Below, in pieces: positions 16,316 through 25,719 of a stretch of DNA of 64,000 nucleotides. Made by a program: the position numbers and the translations under genes. The stretch comes from Niveispirillum fermenti (GTDB lineage: Bacteria > Pseudomonadota > Alphaproteobacteria > Azospirillales > Azospirillaceae). Every line of letters starts with the position of its first letter. The stretch's first letter is position 1. The stretch covers positions 22,598-86,597 of the forward strand of contig NZ_JBLTXA010000018.1 of assembly GCF_048066175.1 (NCBI RefSeq), in the 5' to 3' direction. A model generated the notes under the pieces. It saw only the letters and a list, made by a program, of their open reading frames with translations. It made no database searches and was not told the origin of the DNA.

Positions 16316-17403
16316 GGGCGGCGCACCCCTTCCGACAGCGCCATCATCAAGGCCCCCACCCCCTTCGGGTCATTGGGGATGAGCCGCTCCGACAGGTAAT
16401 ATTCATAGGAACCGTCGCGATAAGGGGTGTTGCCCAGCCCCGCCACACCGCAAATGCCGCCCAGCTCAGTGTGTGAGAGATAGCCGTCGATCACGGTCCG
16501 CAACGCCACCTCGCCCGCCTGTCCCTGGTCGGCCGGCAGAACACCCAGCCGCACCCCGGCCATCAGGGCATAGGCGATCATCAGGCTGGCCGAGCTCTCC
16601 TCGTAATTGCCGGCATCGCCGCCGCGGTCCAGCACCTGCCACCACAGGCCGCGCGGGCTGCGCACGGCCATCAGCGCCCGTGCCGTATCCTGGAACAGGC
16701 CGATCAGGGCGGCCCGGGCCGGCCCGTCGAAGGGGGCGGACAGTTCGATACAGTCGGCCAGGGCCATCATGAACCAGCCCATGGCCCGGCCCCAGAAGTT
16801 TGGGGAACAGCCGGTCCGCGGATCGGCCCATCTCTCCTGCCGGCTTTCGTCCCAGCCGTGATAATAGAGCCCTGTGCGCGCATCGCGCAGATGATCGCGC
16901 ACCGACAGGAACTGGTTGACTACATCCTCCCACGCTGCGCGGTCCCCCGTGGCGACGGCCTGCGCCGTAACCAGCGGCTGGGCCATGTAGAGACCATCCA
17001 GCCAGACCTGCCAGGGATAGATGTTCTTGTGCCAGTAATTGCCGGATTTCGTGCGCGGATGGGTCCGCAACTGCGCCATCTGGGTGGCGATGGCCCGGCG
17101 GAACCTTTCCTCGCCCGTGCGTTCGTAAAGTGGGAAGAAGATCTTCCCCGACTTTACATTGTCGATATTGTACTCGCCGATGTCGAACCCGGTGATGGTC
17201 CCGTCCTCCAGCACCCTCGGGCCAACCTTGTCCAGGACGAAATCGGAGAATTCCGACCGGCCGGTAGCGTCCCCCAGGTCCAGGCACCCCTCAAAGATAC
17301 AGCCATCCTCGTAATTCCAGGCCGGCTTGTAGAAGTCCCACTCCGCCAGGTAATGGCGCAGGAAGGGCAGGACATGGGAACCGAAGCGGTTGAAATCATT
17401 CAT
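16312..17403 (-). CDS. Glycoside hydrolase family 105 (unsaturated galacturonyl/rhamnogalacturonyl hydrolase)
   Basis: The 363-residue protein has the GH105 (YteR/YesR) (alpha/alpha)6-barrel features: 'WQVWLDGLYMAQP' with the catalytic Asp region, 'FWGRAMGWFMMALAD' in the middle and 'YYLSERLIPNDPKGVGALMMA' pattern at the C-terminus. It has no signal peptide, so it acts in the cytoplasm on unsaturated disaccharides made by pectate or rhamnogalacturonan lyases outside the cell. It lies 87 nt downstream of the solute-binding protein gene, so import and cleavage are co-expressed. Confidence 0.9.
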   Translation of the reverse strand: MNDFNRFGSHVLPFLRHYLAEWDFYKPAWNYEDGCIFEGCLDLGDATGRSEFSDFVLDKVGPRVLEDGTITGFDIGEYNIDNVKSGKIFFPLYERTGEERFRRAIATQMAQLRTHPRTKSGNYWHKNIYPWQVWLDGLYMAQPLVTAQAVATGDRAAWEDVVNQFLSVRDHLRDARTGLYYHGWDESRQERWADPRTGCSPNFWGRAMGWFMMALADCIELSAPFDGPARAALIGLFQDTARALMAVRSPRGLWWQVLDRGGDAGNYEESSASLMIAYALMAGVRLGVLPADQGQAGEVALRTVIDGYLSHTELGGICGVAGLGNTPYRDGSYEYYLSERLIPNDPKGVGALMMALSEGVRRP

Positions 17404-17490
17404 GATGGGTCCAGTCGGATCAGGCGCTCGGGGTTCGCGAGCGGGAACGGGTATGGATGCGGGAAAGGCATCCGGACGCAGATGTCAGGC

Positions 17491-18783
17491 TCACCGGATC
17501 ACCCGGCGCAGGATGCCGTTGATCTCCTGCTCCATGGCCTCCCCCGCTTCTTCGGGGGTGAGAACGCCATAGCCCAACTTTTCCAGGATGTCGTTGAAAC
17601 CGTCGCGCACGCGCGCATGCTCGTAATAGCCGGAAAGCTGGATGCCCCGCGGCAGGCTTTCGATCTGGTCCTGCCCCTGCAGGGCCAGCCCCTCCAACTG
17701 TCCGTCCGCTTCCAGGATGTCGCGTGCCGCCGCGCTGGCCGGCACGCCGCGACGCGCGCCCAGGATCAGCACACCCTCGGGATCGTTCAGCAGGAATTGC
17801 AGCAGCAGGGCCGCTTCCCGCGGATGGTTCGTATCCTTGTTGATGGCATACATCATGGCCGGCTTGTACAGCAGGCCGGGATCGGCGGCACCCGGCAGGG
17901 TCAGATAGGGAGCCAGCACCATCTTCTGGCCGGGCTCCAGCGTCTCCACATATTTTCCGACGGCGCTGGTCCATTGGTAGGTGCCGGCATAGCGCCCCGT
18001 GATCCAGGGCCGCGTCTCCTGAAGCTGGACATGGCCGAAGCTGGCCCGCTCCCGCGCCGACGGGACGACATGGTTATCCACCAGTTCCTGATAAAGCCGG
18101 GCCGCTGCCGTCAGCGTCTCCCGGTCGGCCAGCAGGCGCTTGTTCTCCTCATCGATGAAAGGCGCCTGGCGCTTCTGGCTGATCCAGGTATAGAGCAGAG
18201 CGACCGTATCCTGGAAATTCATGTCCAGCGGGTAGTAATCAGGCCCCAGACGGTCACGGAACACCGGACCCGCCGCCATCAGCGCATCCCAACTGTCGGG
18301 CACGGGCAGGCCCGCCCTGGCGAAGGTCGTCTCGTTGAACCAGAACAGGCGCGCGGTCATGTTGGGTGGCAACCCGTTCAGATGGCCATGAACGGACGAC
18401 ATGGCGATGGCATCGGCGTCGAACTGCTTCAGGTCGATGATGTCGGCCACCCGGTTGAGATCGTAGAAACCCTGGCCATCACGGGAAAACAGCTTCAGCC
18501 AGTTCCAGTTGACCATCATGATGTCGGGTGCCGTGCCGCCGGCGATCTGGGTGGTCAGCCGTTCCAGATGACCGACCCAGCCCGTATATTCGGCCCGCAC
18601 CCGGATGTGGGGATGACGCTGCTCGAACGCTTCCAGCGCCCGCAACTGCGCCCGGTGGACATCATTGCCGCCCCACCAGGACATGCGCAGATGCACCACC
18701 TCCTGCGCCGGGGCCGGTCGGACCGACACCACCAGTACGGCCAGGACCACCAGCAGCAGCGGTATGAAAGACAGCCTTCTCAT
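17491..18783 (-). CDS. ABC transporter sugar-binding lipoprotein/periplasmic protein (family 1)
   Basis: The start is ATG at 18783, overlapping the permease stop as ATGA. The 430-residue protein has a clear signal peptide (hydrophobic run to about residue 25, cleavage near APA-Q) and the extracellular solute-binding protein family 1 pattern (SWWGGNDVHRAQLRALEAF, 'GTAPDIMMVNWNWLKLF'). It should capture an oligosaccharide in the periplasm; the GH105 partner points to unsaturated oligogalacturonides or rhamnogalacturonides. Much longer upstream extensions are possible in the reading frame but would run through the permease. Confidence 0.9.
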   Translation of the reverse strand: MRRLSFIPLLLVVLAVLVVSVRPAPAQEVVHLRMSWWGGNDVHRAQLRALEAFEQRHPHIRVRAEYTGWVGHLERLTTQIAGGTAPDIMMVNWNWLKLFSRDGQGFYDLNRVADIIDLKQFDADAIAMSSVHGHLNGLPPNMTARLFWFNETTFARAGLPVPDSWDALMAAGPVFRDRLGPDYYPLDMNFQDTVALLYTWISQKRQAPFIDEENKRLLADRETLTAAARLYQELVDNHVVPSARERASFGHVQLQETRPWITGRYAGTYQWTSAVGKYVETLEPGQKMVLAPYLTLPGAADPGLLYKPAMMYAINKDTNHPREAALLLQFLLNDPEGVLILGARRGVPASAAARDILEADGQLEGLALQGQDQIESLPRGIQLSGYYEHARVRDGFNDILEKLGYGVLTPEEAGEAMEQEINGILRRVIR

Positions 18784-19664
18784 CCCTTCACCGCCCCCGA
18801 CGTGATGCCTTCCACGAAATAGCGCTGGGCCAGGAAGAACACGACCAGCGACGGCAGCAATGCTATGGTCGACATGGCCAGCACCTGGTTCCAGGCCGTA
18901 GCCTCCGTCACGTCGATGGCCATCTTCAGGGCCAGCGCGACGGGATATTTCTCCACCGATGACAGGTAGATCAACGGATAGAGGAAATCGTTCAGGCTCC
19001 ACATGAACTGGAACAGCGCGACGGAGATGATGGCCGGCATCAGGATGGGCACCACCACGTGCCACAGCACCTGGATGGAATTGCAGCCGTCGATGACGGC
19101 CGCCTCCTCCATGTCGGGGGGGATGGAGCGCAGGAACTGCACCACCATGAAGACGAAGAATCCTTCCGTCGCAAAGGCGCAGGGAACATAGAGCGGCAGG
19201 TAGGTGTCCAGCCAGCCGAACTGCCGGAACATCAGATATTGCGGGATCAGCAGCACGCTCTTTGGCAACAGGATGGTCGCCACCATCAGCGCGAACCAGA
19301 ATTGCTTGCCCGGCATCCTGAACCGCGCGAAGCCATAGGCAACCAGCACGGAGGAGACGACCGTCAGCACCACCTTGGGAATGATGAAGGCGAAGCTGTT
19401 GAACAGGTATGTGGCGAAGCTGTATTCGGTGCCGGTACGCCAGCCCTGGATGATGCCGTCCAGCGTCGGTTCCCGCGGCCATAGCCCGATGGAACCGAAA
19501 ATCTCGTGGTTCGGCTTGAAACTGGCGGCCACCATCCAGAACAGCGGATAGAGCATGACGAGCCCGACAACGATCAGCACGCCATAGCGGACGGCGGCGT
19601 TGAGCCGTCCAAGCCAGGCGACATCGCTGCGCGGGGCGGCAGGGGTGGAAACGGCCATGGTCAT
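18780..19664 (-). CDS. ABC sugar permease (MalG type)
   Basis: The 294-residue inner-membrane protein has six transmembrane helices and the EAA loop ('MEEAAVIDGCNSIQVLWHVV' region, about residue 190) that contacts the ATPase. Its start overlaps the upstream permease stop as ATGA, so the two permeases should be made in equal amounts. It is the second membrane subunit of the oligouronide importer. Confidence 0.93.
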   Translation of the reverse strand: MTMAVSTPAAPRSDVAWLGRLNAAVRYGVLIVVGLVMLYPLFWMVAASFKPNHEIFGSIGLWPREPTLDGIIQGWRTGTEYSFATYLFNSFAFIIPKVVLTVVSSVLVAYGFARFRMPGKQFWFALMVATILLPKSVLLIPQYLMFRQFGWLDTYLPLYVPCAFATEGFFVFMVVQFLRSIPPDMEEAAVIDGCNSIQVLWHVVVPILMPAIISVALFQFMWSLNDFLYPLIYLSSVEKYPVALALKMAIDVTEATAWNQVLAMSTIALLPSLVVFFLAQRYFVEGITSGAVKG

Positions 19665-20554
19665 TCCTTGTCCCCCCGTTCATTGCCGTAGAACACCCAG
19701 TACCGGGCCGAGGCGAAGGCGACCAGCGTGAAGACGGCGATGATGATGAACAGCACCCAGGACAGGGCGGAGGCATAGCCCACGTTGAAATACTTGAACG
19801 CCTCCTCATAGATCATCAGCGGCAGCAGATAGGTTGATTTCAACGGACCGCCGCCCGTGATGATGTAGGGACCGTTGAATTCCTGGAACGCCTGCACGAT
19901 CTGCATGATGAAATTGAAGAAGATGACGGGCGTCAGCAGCGGCAGGGTGATGGTGAAGAAGATGCGTCCCTTGCCGGCCCCGTCGATGGTCGCCGCCTCG
20001 TAAAGGTCGGTCGGAATGTTCTGCAGGCCGGCCAGGAAGACCACCATCGCCGATCCGAACTGCCACAGGCGCAGCAGGACGACGGTGAACAGGGCGTATC
20101 CCGGCTCCCCCAGCCAGTTCAGCGGCTCCCCGCCGAAGGCGGCCATGACCTGGTTGATCAGCCCGTCGCCGGCGAAGACGTAGCGCCACAGCACCGCGAT
20201 GGCCACCGACCCGCCCAGGATGGACGGCACGTAATAGGCCGTGCGGAAGAAGGAGATGCCGCGCAGCTTGAAATTCAGCACGAAGGCGATGAACAGCGCG
20301 AAGGCCAGCTTCAGCGGCACCGTGACGAAAACGTAAAGGAATGTCACGCCCAGCGAATTGTGGAACGTGCCATCCCCCGCCATCTGGACGTAATTCTCCA
20401 TCCCGATGAAATGCGCGCGGGCAACCGGGTCCTGTAGCTGATAATCCGAGAAGGACAACAGGAACGATGCCAGGAAGGGGAACAGCGTGAAGGTTGCAAG
20501 CCCCAGCAGGAAGGGCGCGATGTAAAGATATCCCGTGACGCGGTTCTCATACAT
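19661..20554 (-). CDS. ABC sugar permease (MalF type)
   Basis: The 297-residue protein has six transmembrane helices and the EAA loop 'LYEAATIDGAGKGRIFFTI' near residue 190. It begins at 20554, 78 nt after the ATPase gene. It pairs with the MalG-type permease to form the channel of the importer. Confidence 0.93.
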   Translation of the reverse strand: MYENRVTGYLYIAPFLLGLATFTLFPFLASFLLSFSDYQLQDPVARAHFIGMENYVQMAGDGTFHNSLGVTFLYVFVTVPLKLAFALFIAFVLNFKLRGISFFRTAYYVPSILGGSVAIAVLWRYVFAGDGLINQVMAAFGGEPLNWLGEPGYALFTVVLLRLWQFGSAMVVFLAGLQNIPTDLYEAATIDGAGKGRIFFTITLPLLTPVIFFNFIMQIVQAFQEFNGPYIITGGGPLKSTYLLPLMIYEEAFKYFNVGYASALSWVLFIIIAVFTLVAFASARYWVFYGNERGDKE

Positions 20555-20632
20555 GGCACGTTCCCCGGATGCTGGCGGGCCAGACGCCGAGTTCAGGACC
20601 GGGTTCAGGCAAGGTCATGCGCACTCCCCCCT

Positions 20633-21778
20633 TCACGCCGCGACGGCCGCGATCTTGGCGCTGGGCGCCCCGACGGCCCTGCCGTCGGCATCGAACAGGT
20701 GGCAATGGGGCAGGCGCAGCCCCACACGCAACGCCCCGCCGATGCGCAGCGGCACGTCACCGCCCAGCTTCACGACCAGCACCCCCTCAGACAGGGTCGG
20801 CATGCGCAAATGCGCCAGGGTCTCGCTGCCCAGCCGTTCCACCAGATCGATGACGGCATCGAATTCCGCAACCTGTTCCTGCTTGGGATCGGCTGGCGGC
20901 TCACCCACGCGGAAATGCTCCGGCCGGATGCCCACCGTCACCTTTGCCCCCGGCGCGATGGCCGGATTGCGGCGGGGAATGCGCAGGGCACCGCCATTCA
21001 GGCGCACGGTGACCCCGTCCATGTCCGCCGCCTCCACCGTGCCGCGCATCAGGTTCATCTGCGGCGATCCGATGAACCCCGCCACGAACAGGTTGGCGGG
21101 GTTGCGGTAAAGCTCGATCGGGGCGCCGACCTGTTCGATCCGTCCGGCATTCAGCACGACGATCCGGGAGGCCAGCGTCATCGCCTCCACCTGATCATGC
21201 GTCACATAGATCATGGTGGCGCCCAGGTTGGCATGCAGGCGGGCGATCTCCACCCGCATCTGGCCGCGCAGGGCCGCGTCCAGGTTGGATAGCGGTTCGT
21301 CGAACAGGAACACTTCCGGTTCCCGCACGATGCAGCGGCCAATGGCGACGCGCTGGCGCTGCCCGCCCGAAAGCGCCCGCGGCTTGCGGTCCAGCAGGTG
21401 GGAAAGCTGCAAAATATCCGCCGCCTGGGCCACCCGGGCCCGGATCTCCGCCTTGGGCACACCGGCGATCTTCAGCCCGAAGCCCATATTGTCCGCCACG
21501 CTCATATGCGGGTAGAGCGCGTAGGACTGGAACACCATGGCGATGCCGCGCTTGGCCGGATGGGCCAGCGTCACGTCGCGGTCGCCGATGGTGATGCTGC
21601 CGCCGGTCGGCAGTTCCAGCCCGGAGACCAGCCGCAGCAAGGTGGATTTCCCACAGCCCGAGGGGCCCACGAAAACTGTGAGTTCACCGGGCGCGATATC
21701 CAGGTCCACGCCCTTGATCACATCGACGGCGCCGAAGCTTTTCACGATGCCGCGAAGTTGCACCCGTCCCTTGGCCAC
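20633..21778 (-). CDS. ugpC: ABC sugar-transport ATPase, UgpC/MsmX type
   Basis: The 381-residue ATPase has Walker A GPSGCGKST (about residue 38), the signature LSGGQRQRVAIGR (about 135), Walker B 'EVFLFDEPLSNLDAALRGQ' in the same region, the switch His in YVTHDQVEAM, and a C-terminal TOBE regulatory domain (about 240-370). It is the first gene of the minus-strand operon and is divergent from uxaA. The name ugpC is used for the family; here it energises the oligouronide importer. Confidence 0.9.
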   Translation of the reverse strand: MAKGRVQLRGIVKSFGAVDVIKGVDLDIAPGELTVFVGPSGCGKSTLLRLVSGLELPTGGSITIGDRDVTLAHPAKRGIAMVFQSYALYPHMSVADNMGFGLKIAGVPKAEIRARVAQAADILQLSHLLDRKPRALSGGQRQRVAIGRCIVREPEVFLFDEPLSNLDAALRGQMRVEIARLHANLGATMIYVTHDQVEAMTLASRIVVLNAGRIEQVGAPIELYRNPANLFVAGFIGSPQMNLMRGTVEAADMDGVTVRLNGGALRIPRRNPAIAPGAKVTVGIRPEHFRVGEPPADPKQEQVAEFDAVIDLVERLGSETLAHLRMPTLSEGVLVVKLGGDVPLRIGGALRVGLRLPHCHLFDADGRAVGAPSAKIAAVAA

Positions 21779-21874
21779 GGTCCCTCCCCTTCCTTTCAGT
21801 CGTTACGGGCCGCGCGGAGCGGCACCTGGGCGGCAATGGTGGTCTTGGACGCCACCTGACCCCTTGATTTTATC

Positions 21875-21889
21875 TGGTAACCGGTGTCA
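21875..21889. promoter_or_regulatory. LacI-like operator in the uxaA/transporter divergent promoter
   Basis: TGGTAACCGGTGTCA has the central ACCGGT core and flanking TG/CA ends seen in many LacI-family operators. It lies nearly midway between the ATPase start (21778) and the uxaA start (21974), as expected for coordinated control of both units. No LacI gene is in the window; the TetR at 15680 is another possible owner. Confidence 0.4.
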
Positions 21890-21973
21890 ATTGCAATGAC
21901 CGAGACGCGCGGACGGGCAAATAAATCCCGATACCCAGCCCCCGCCGGCCGTTTTCCGAAGGATGATGCGAAA

Positions 21974-23506
21974 ATGAGTTGCGCGCAACCTCCCGCCCCG
22001 GTGGTGGATGACCTGCCCCCGGCCCATCGGGTCGACCCGGCGGATGACGTGGCCGTGGCAGTCCGTTCGCTGGGCAGGGGGGAAAGGGTACAGGTGGGGG
22101 GACAGGTCGTGGAACTGGCCGCCGATATCCCGCGGGGGCACAAGTTCGCCCTGCGCGCGCTTCAATCCGGACAAGCGGTTCACAAATATGGCTGGCCCAT
22201 CGGCCGTGCCACCATTGGCATCGCCGCCGGCGACCATGTCCACAGCCACAACCTGTCGACGGGGCTGACGGGCACGCTCGACTATCGCCACGAACCGGCG
22301 GGCACCGATGCCGCCTGGTCGGCGCTGTCGCGTGACGCCGGCAGTTTCATGGGCTATCGCCGGGCCGACGGGCGCGTGGGCACACGCAACGAGATCTGGG
22401 TGCTTTGTACGGTCGGCTGCGTCGGCCGCACCGCGGAACGCATCGCAGCACTGGCATCGACCCGTTTCGCGGGACAGGTGGACGGTGTCGTCGCCTTCCC
22501 CCATCCGTTCGGCTGTTCACAGCTGGGCGACGACCTGGCCCATACCAAGGCCATCATCAGCGCGCTGGCCCAGCATCCCAATGCCGGTGGCGTGCTGCTG
22601 CTGGGGCTGGGCTGCGAGTCCAACCAGTTGGACAGGCTGCTGCGCGATGCGCCGGGCATCGATGCCGGCCGCCTGCGCGCCTTCACGGCGCAGCAGAGCA
22701 GCGACGAGGTGGAGGACGGGTTGCAGGCCGTGGCCGAGCTGGTGGCCATCGCCGCACAGGACCGGCGTGTCCCCTGCCCCGCGTCGGACCTCGCCATCGG
22801 CCTGAAATGCGGCGGATCGGACGGGTTCAGCGGCCTGACGGCCAACCCGCTGGTGGGCCGCATGGCCGACCGGGTGACGGCCGCCGGCGGCAGCGCCATC
22901 CTGACCGAGATACCGGAGATTTTCGGGGCGGAGGAACTTCTGATGCGCCGGGCCGTTGATGAAACCGTGTTCGAGGGCGTCGTCGATGTCGTCAACGGCT
23001 TCAAGCGCTACTTCCTGGACCATGACCAGCCGGTCTATGAGAACCCGTCCCCCGGCAACATCGCGGGCGGCATCACCACGCTGGAGGAAAAGTCGCTGGG
23101 TGCCGTGCAGAAGGGCGGCCGGGCGCCGCTGGCCGACGTGATCGCCTATGGCGGACGCCTGCGCCACCGGGGGCTGACCCTGCTGGCGGCGCCGGGCAAT
23201 GACGGCGTATCCGCCACGGCCCTGACGGCAGCGGGCGCGACGGTGATCCTGTTCACCACGGGACGCGGAACGCCGCTGGGCTTTCCCGCCCCGACGCTGA
23301 AGATCGCCTCCAACGGCACGCTTGCCCGGCAAAAGCCGAACTGGATCGATTTCGACGCGGGATCGGCCCTGTCCGATACCGGGTCCGACCATGCCGCCGA
23401 TGCGCTTTGGTCCTTGATCCTGGCCACGGCTTCCGGTCAGGCTACACGGGCCGAGAAGAACGGCCAGCGCGAGATTGCCATCTGGAAGAACGGAGTGACC
23501 CTGTAA
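21974..23506 (+). CDS. uxaA: Altronate dehydratase (UxaA)
   Basis: The 510-residue protein has the N-terminal SAF-like domain with 'GDHVHSHNLSTG' (about residue 90) joined to the large C-terminal dehydratase domain ('GYRRADGRVGTRNEIWVLCTVGC' region; 'LKCGGSDGFSGLTANPLVG' region). UxaA converts altronate to 2-keto-3-deoxygluconate in galacturonate catabolism. The start is taken as ATG at 21974 with GAAGGA nearby; an upstream ATG at 21884 would overlap the operator. It abuts the reductase gene. Confidence 0.92.
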   Translation: MSCAQPPAPVVDDLPPAHRVDPADDVAVAVRSLGRGERVQVGGQVVELAADIPRGHKFALRALQSGQAVHKYGWPIGRATIGIAAGDHVHSHNLSTGLTGTLDYRHEPAGTDAAWSALSRDAGSFMGYRRADGRVGTRNEIWVLCTVGCVGRTAERIAALASTRFAGQVDGVVAFPHPFGCSQLGDDLAHTKAIISALAQHPNAGGVLLLGLGCESNQLDRLLRDAPGIDAGRLRAFTAQQSSDEVEDGLQAVAELVAIAAQDRRVPCPASDLAIGLKCGGSDGFSGLTANPLVGRMADRVTAAGGSAILTEIPEIFGAEELLMRRAVDETVFEGVVDVVNGFKRYFLDHDQPVYENPSPGNIAGGITTLEEKSLGAVQKGGRAPLADVIAYGGRLRHRGLTLLAAPGNDGVSATALTAAGATVILFTTGRGTPLGFPAPTLKIASNGTLARQKPNWIDFDAGSALSDTGSDHAADALWSLILATASGQATRAEKNGQREIAIWKNGVTL

Positions 23507-24958
23507 ATGCCGTCCCTTTCCGCCGCCAACCTGGACCTGCTGAGCAGCGACGTGGCCCGCCCCGCCTATGACCGGGACAAGGCCGGGATCGGCATCGTGC
23601 ATTTCGGCCCCGGCGCCTTCTTCCGCGCCCATCAGGCCTTTTATTTCGATGAGGCGCTGGGCCGGGGCGGCGACTGGGCCATCTGCGCCGCCGCGCTGCG
23701 CAGCACCGATGTGCGCGACGCGCTGCGCCCGCAGGACAATCTCTATATCCTGGCGGAACTGGAGCGCGAAACGCGCTATCGCGTCATCGGCGCCATCAAG
23801 GAGACGCTGGCCGGCCCCGCCGACCGGCCGGCCCTGCTGGACCGGCTGGCCGATCCCGCCACGGTCATGGTCACCATGACGGTCACAGAGAAGGGATACT
23901 GCCTGAAGGGCGACGGCTCGCTGGATTTCGACCATCCCGACATCGCCCATGATGTGGCCGACCCGCGCAACCCCGCCAGCCTGGTCGGCCATCTGGTCGA
24001 AGGCCTGCGCCGCCGCCATGGGGCCGGCACCGCCCCCTTCACCGTGGTATCCTGCGACAACCTGGTCGATAATGGACACAAGCTGGGCCGGGCCGTGGCG
24101 GGCCTGGCCGAACGCCAGGATGCAGCGCTGGCCGCCTGGATCCGGACGGCGGTGGCCTTTCCCCGCACCATGGTGGACAGCATCACCCCGGCGACCGACG
24201 ACGCGCTGCGCACCCGCGTGACGGCCGAAACGGGCCTGTCGGACGCCTGGCCCATCCAGCGGGAACGCTTCACCCAATGGGTGATCGAAGACCATTTCTG
24301 CAATATCCGGCCCGATTTCGAAGCCATCGGCGTGACGCTGACCCGTGATGTCAGCGCCTATGACCGGGCAAAGCTGCGCCTGCTGAACGGCCCGCATTCC
24401 ACCCTGGCCTATCTGGGCAGCCTGGCGGGTTTTGAAAGCGTGGCCGACGCCATGGCCGATCCGGACCTCGCCGGCTTCGTCCGCCGCCTGATGCTGGAAG
24501 ATATCAAGCCCACCCTGTCGCCCGATGCCGGCATCGATTACGACGCCTATATCAATGCCATCCTGTCACGGTTCGCCAACCCCGGCATCCGCCATCTGCT
24601 GTCCCAGATCGCCTGGGACGGGTCGGCCAAGCTGCCCTTCCGGCTGTTCGGCACCATCGCCGACCGGCTGGCCGCCGGGGCGGCCGTGGACAAGCTGGCC
24701 CTGCCCGTCGCCGCCTGGATGCGGTTCATCCGGGCCAAGGCGGCCGCGGGGGACAAGCTGACCGACCCGCTGGCCGACATGCTGTTGACCATCGGACGCG
24801 GCTGCACCGGCAACGCGCATGCGGACATATCCTGCTTCTTCACCCTGGAACAGGTGTTTCCGCCGGCCCTGACCGGCAACACCGCCTTTCGCGCCGCCCT
24901 GGAACGCGCCTATGCGCTTCTGGATGGCGGGGTGAAGGAGGCCATCACCCGCATCTGA
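23507..24958 (+). CDS. Mannitol dehydrogenase-family uronate reductase (tagaturonate/fructuronate)
   Basis: The ATG follows directly after the uxaA stop codon. The 483-residue protein has the N-terminal Rossmann segment 'GIGIVHFGPGAFFRAHQ' and the family signature 'TVVSCDNLVDNGHKLGRAV' (about 185), with the 'KLRLLNGPHSTLAYLG' catalytic Lys/Asn/His region. Sequence alone looks most like fructuronate reductase (UxuB) or mannitol dehydrogenase, but pairing with altronate dehydratase implies that it makes altronate from tagaturonate. Which uronate it uses is left open. Confidence 0.88.
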   Translation: MPSLSAANLDLLSSDVARPAYDRDKAGIGIVHFGPGAFFRAHQAFYFDEALGRGGDWAICAAALRSTDVRDALRPQDNLYILAELERETRYRVIGAIKETLAGPADRPALLDRLADPATVMVTMTVTEKGYCLKGDGSLDFDHPDIAHDVADPRNPASLVGHLVEGLRRRHGAGTAPFTVVSCDNLVDNGHKLGRAVAGLAERQDAALAAWIRTAVAFPRTMVDSITPATDDALRTRVTAETGLSDAWPIQRERFTQWVIEDHFCNIRPDFEAIGVTLTRDVSAYDRAKLRLLNGPHSTLAYLGSLAGFESVADAMADPDLAGFVRRLMLEDIKPTLSPDAGIDYDAYINAILSRFANPGIRHLLSQIAWDGSAKLPFRLFGTIADRLAAGAAVDKLALPVAAWMRFIRAKAAAGDKLTDPLADMLLTIGRGCTGNAHADISCFFTLEQVFPPALTGNTAFRAALERAYALLDGGVKEAITRI

Positions 24959-24996
24959 ACCGCCCGGCGCATTATCGCCGGTATCGGACAAAAGAA

Positions 24997-25022
24997 GGGC
25001 CGGCGGAGCGATCCGCCGGCCC
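24997..25022. terminator. Bidirectional terminator between uronate reductase and dksA
   Basis: GGGCCGGCGGA pairs with TCCGCCGGCCC around the loop GCGA. On the minus strand it is followed by TTCTTTTG, which serves dksA; on the plus strand TTGCTTC follows. Confidence 0.8.
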
Positions 25023-25076
25023 TTGCTTCATCAGAGGGAGGACATCTGCCCGATTACCGGGGCGCCATCAGGCGGC

Positions 25077-25508
25077 TCAATCGTCGCGATGGGTGCGCTC
25101 CATGCGTTCATGGCGCTCCTGCGCCTCCAGGCTCAGCGTGGCGATGGGCCGCGCCTCCAGACGGCGAACGCCGATCGGCTCCCCCGTCTCCTCGCAATAG
25201 CCGTACTCACCATCATGGATTCGCTGAAGCGCCGCATCGATCTTGGAGATCAGCTTGCGCTCCCGATCACGGGTGCGCAGTTCCAGCGCCCGGTCCGTTT
25301 CCAGTGTCGCACGGTCGGCGATGTCCGGTTCCTGCAACCCGCCATCCTCGTGCAGGCTATTCAGGGTTTCTGATGATTCCCGCAAAAGCTCGGCACGCCA
25401 TTGCAGCAGCTTCTGCCGGAAGAACTCCCGCATGACGGGGTTCATGTAATCCTCGTCTTCCGACGGGCGGTAACCGGGGGGGAGCAAAGGCGAGGTAGTC
25501 GACGACAT
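25077..25508 (-). CDS. dksA: DksA-family RNA polymerase-binding transcription factor
   Basis: The 143-residue protein has the DksA coiled coil with an acidic tip ('LQEPDIADRATLETDRALE') and the C-terminal 'GEPIGVRRLEARPIATLSLEAQERHER' fold. Only Cys105 of the four zinc-finger cysteines is kept (YGYCEETGEP, then TLSLEAQ), as in many alphaproteobacterial DksA proteins, so it is expected to be zinc-independent and less redox-sensitive. The ATG at 25508 is chosen because upstream in-frame sequence does not look coding. DksA works with ppGpp at stable-RNA and amino-acid promoters. Confidence 0.9.
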   Translation of the reverse strand: MSSTTSPLLPPGYRPSEDEDYMNPVMREFFRQKLLQWRAELLRESSETLNSLHEDGGLQEPDIADRATLETDRALELRTRDRERKLISKIDAALQRIHDGEYGYCEETGEPIGVRRLEARPIATLSLEAQERHERMERTHRDD

Positions 25509-25719
25509 TTGTCTGGTCCGATCCTGGGCCTGGAAACGGCGCGGAGTATATGGAGAGTGCGCGCGGCCCGCAACAGCCGAGAATAATGGCCTCAAACTTC
25601 TAATGTGCTGAATCGAAACAATTTCCGGAACACCTATCCCACTGGTCATATATCAGCCCGCAGCATGGTGCGAAAGCGGAGTGGCCTGCGGGCCTCCATG
25701 ACCACGGCGCAGCGGGTGG

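Noticed and set aside
17491..19809. A 772-codon frame extending the solute-binding protein upstream
   Set aside because: The extension runs through the permease gene; the ATG at 18783 gives a proper signal peptide and an ATGA overlap.
22517..24397. A 626-codon minus-strand frame opposite uxaA and the reductase
   Set aside because: Antisense shadow of two well-supported enzymes.
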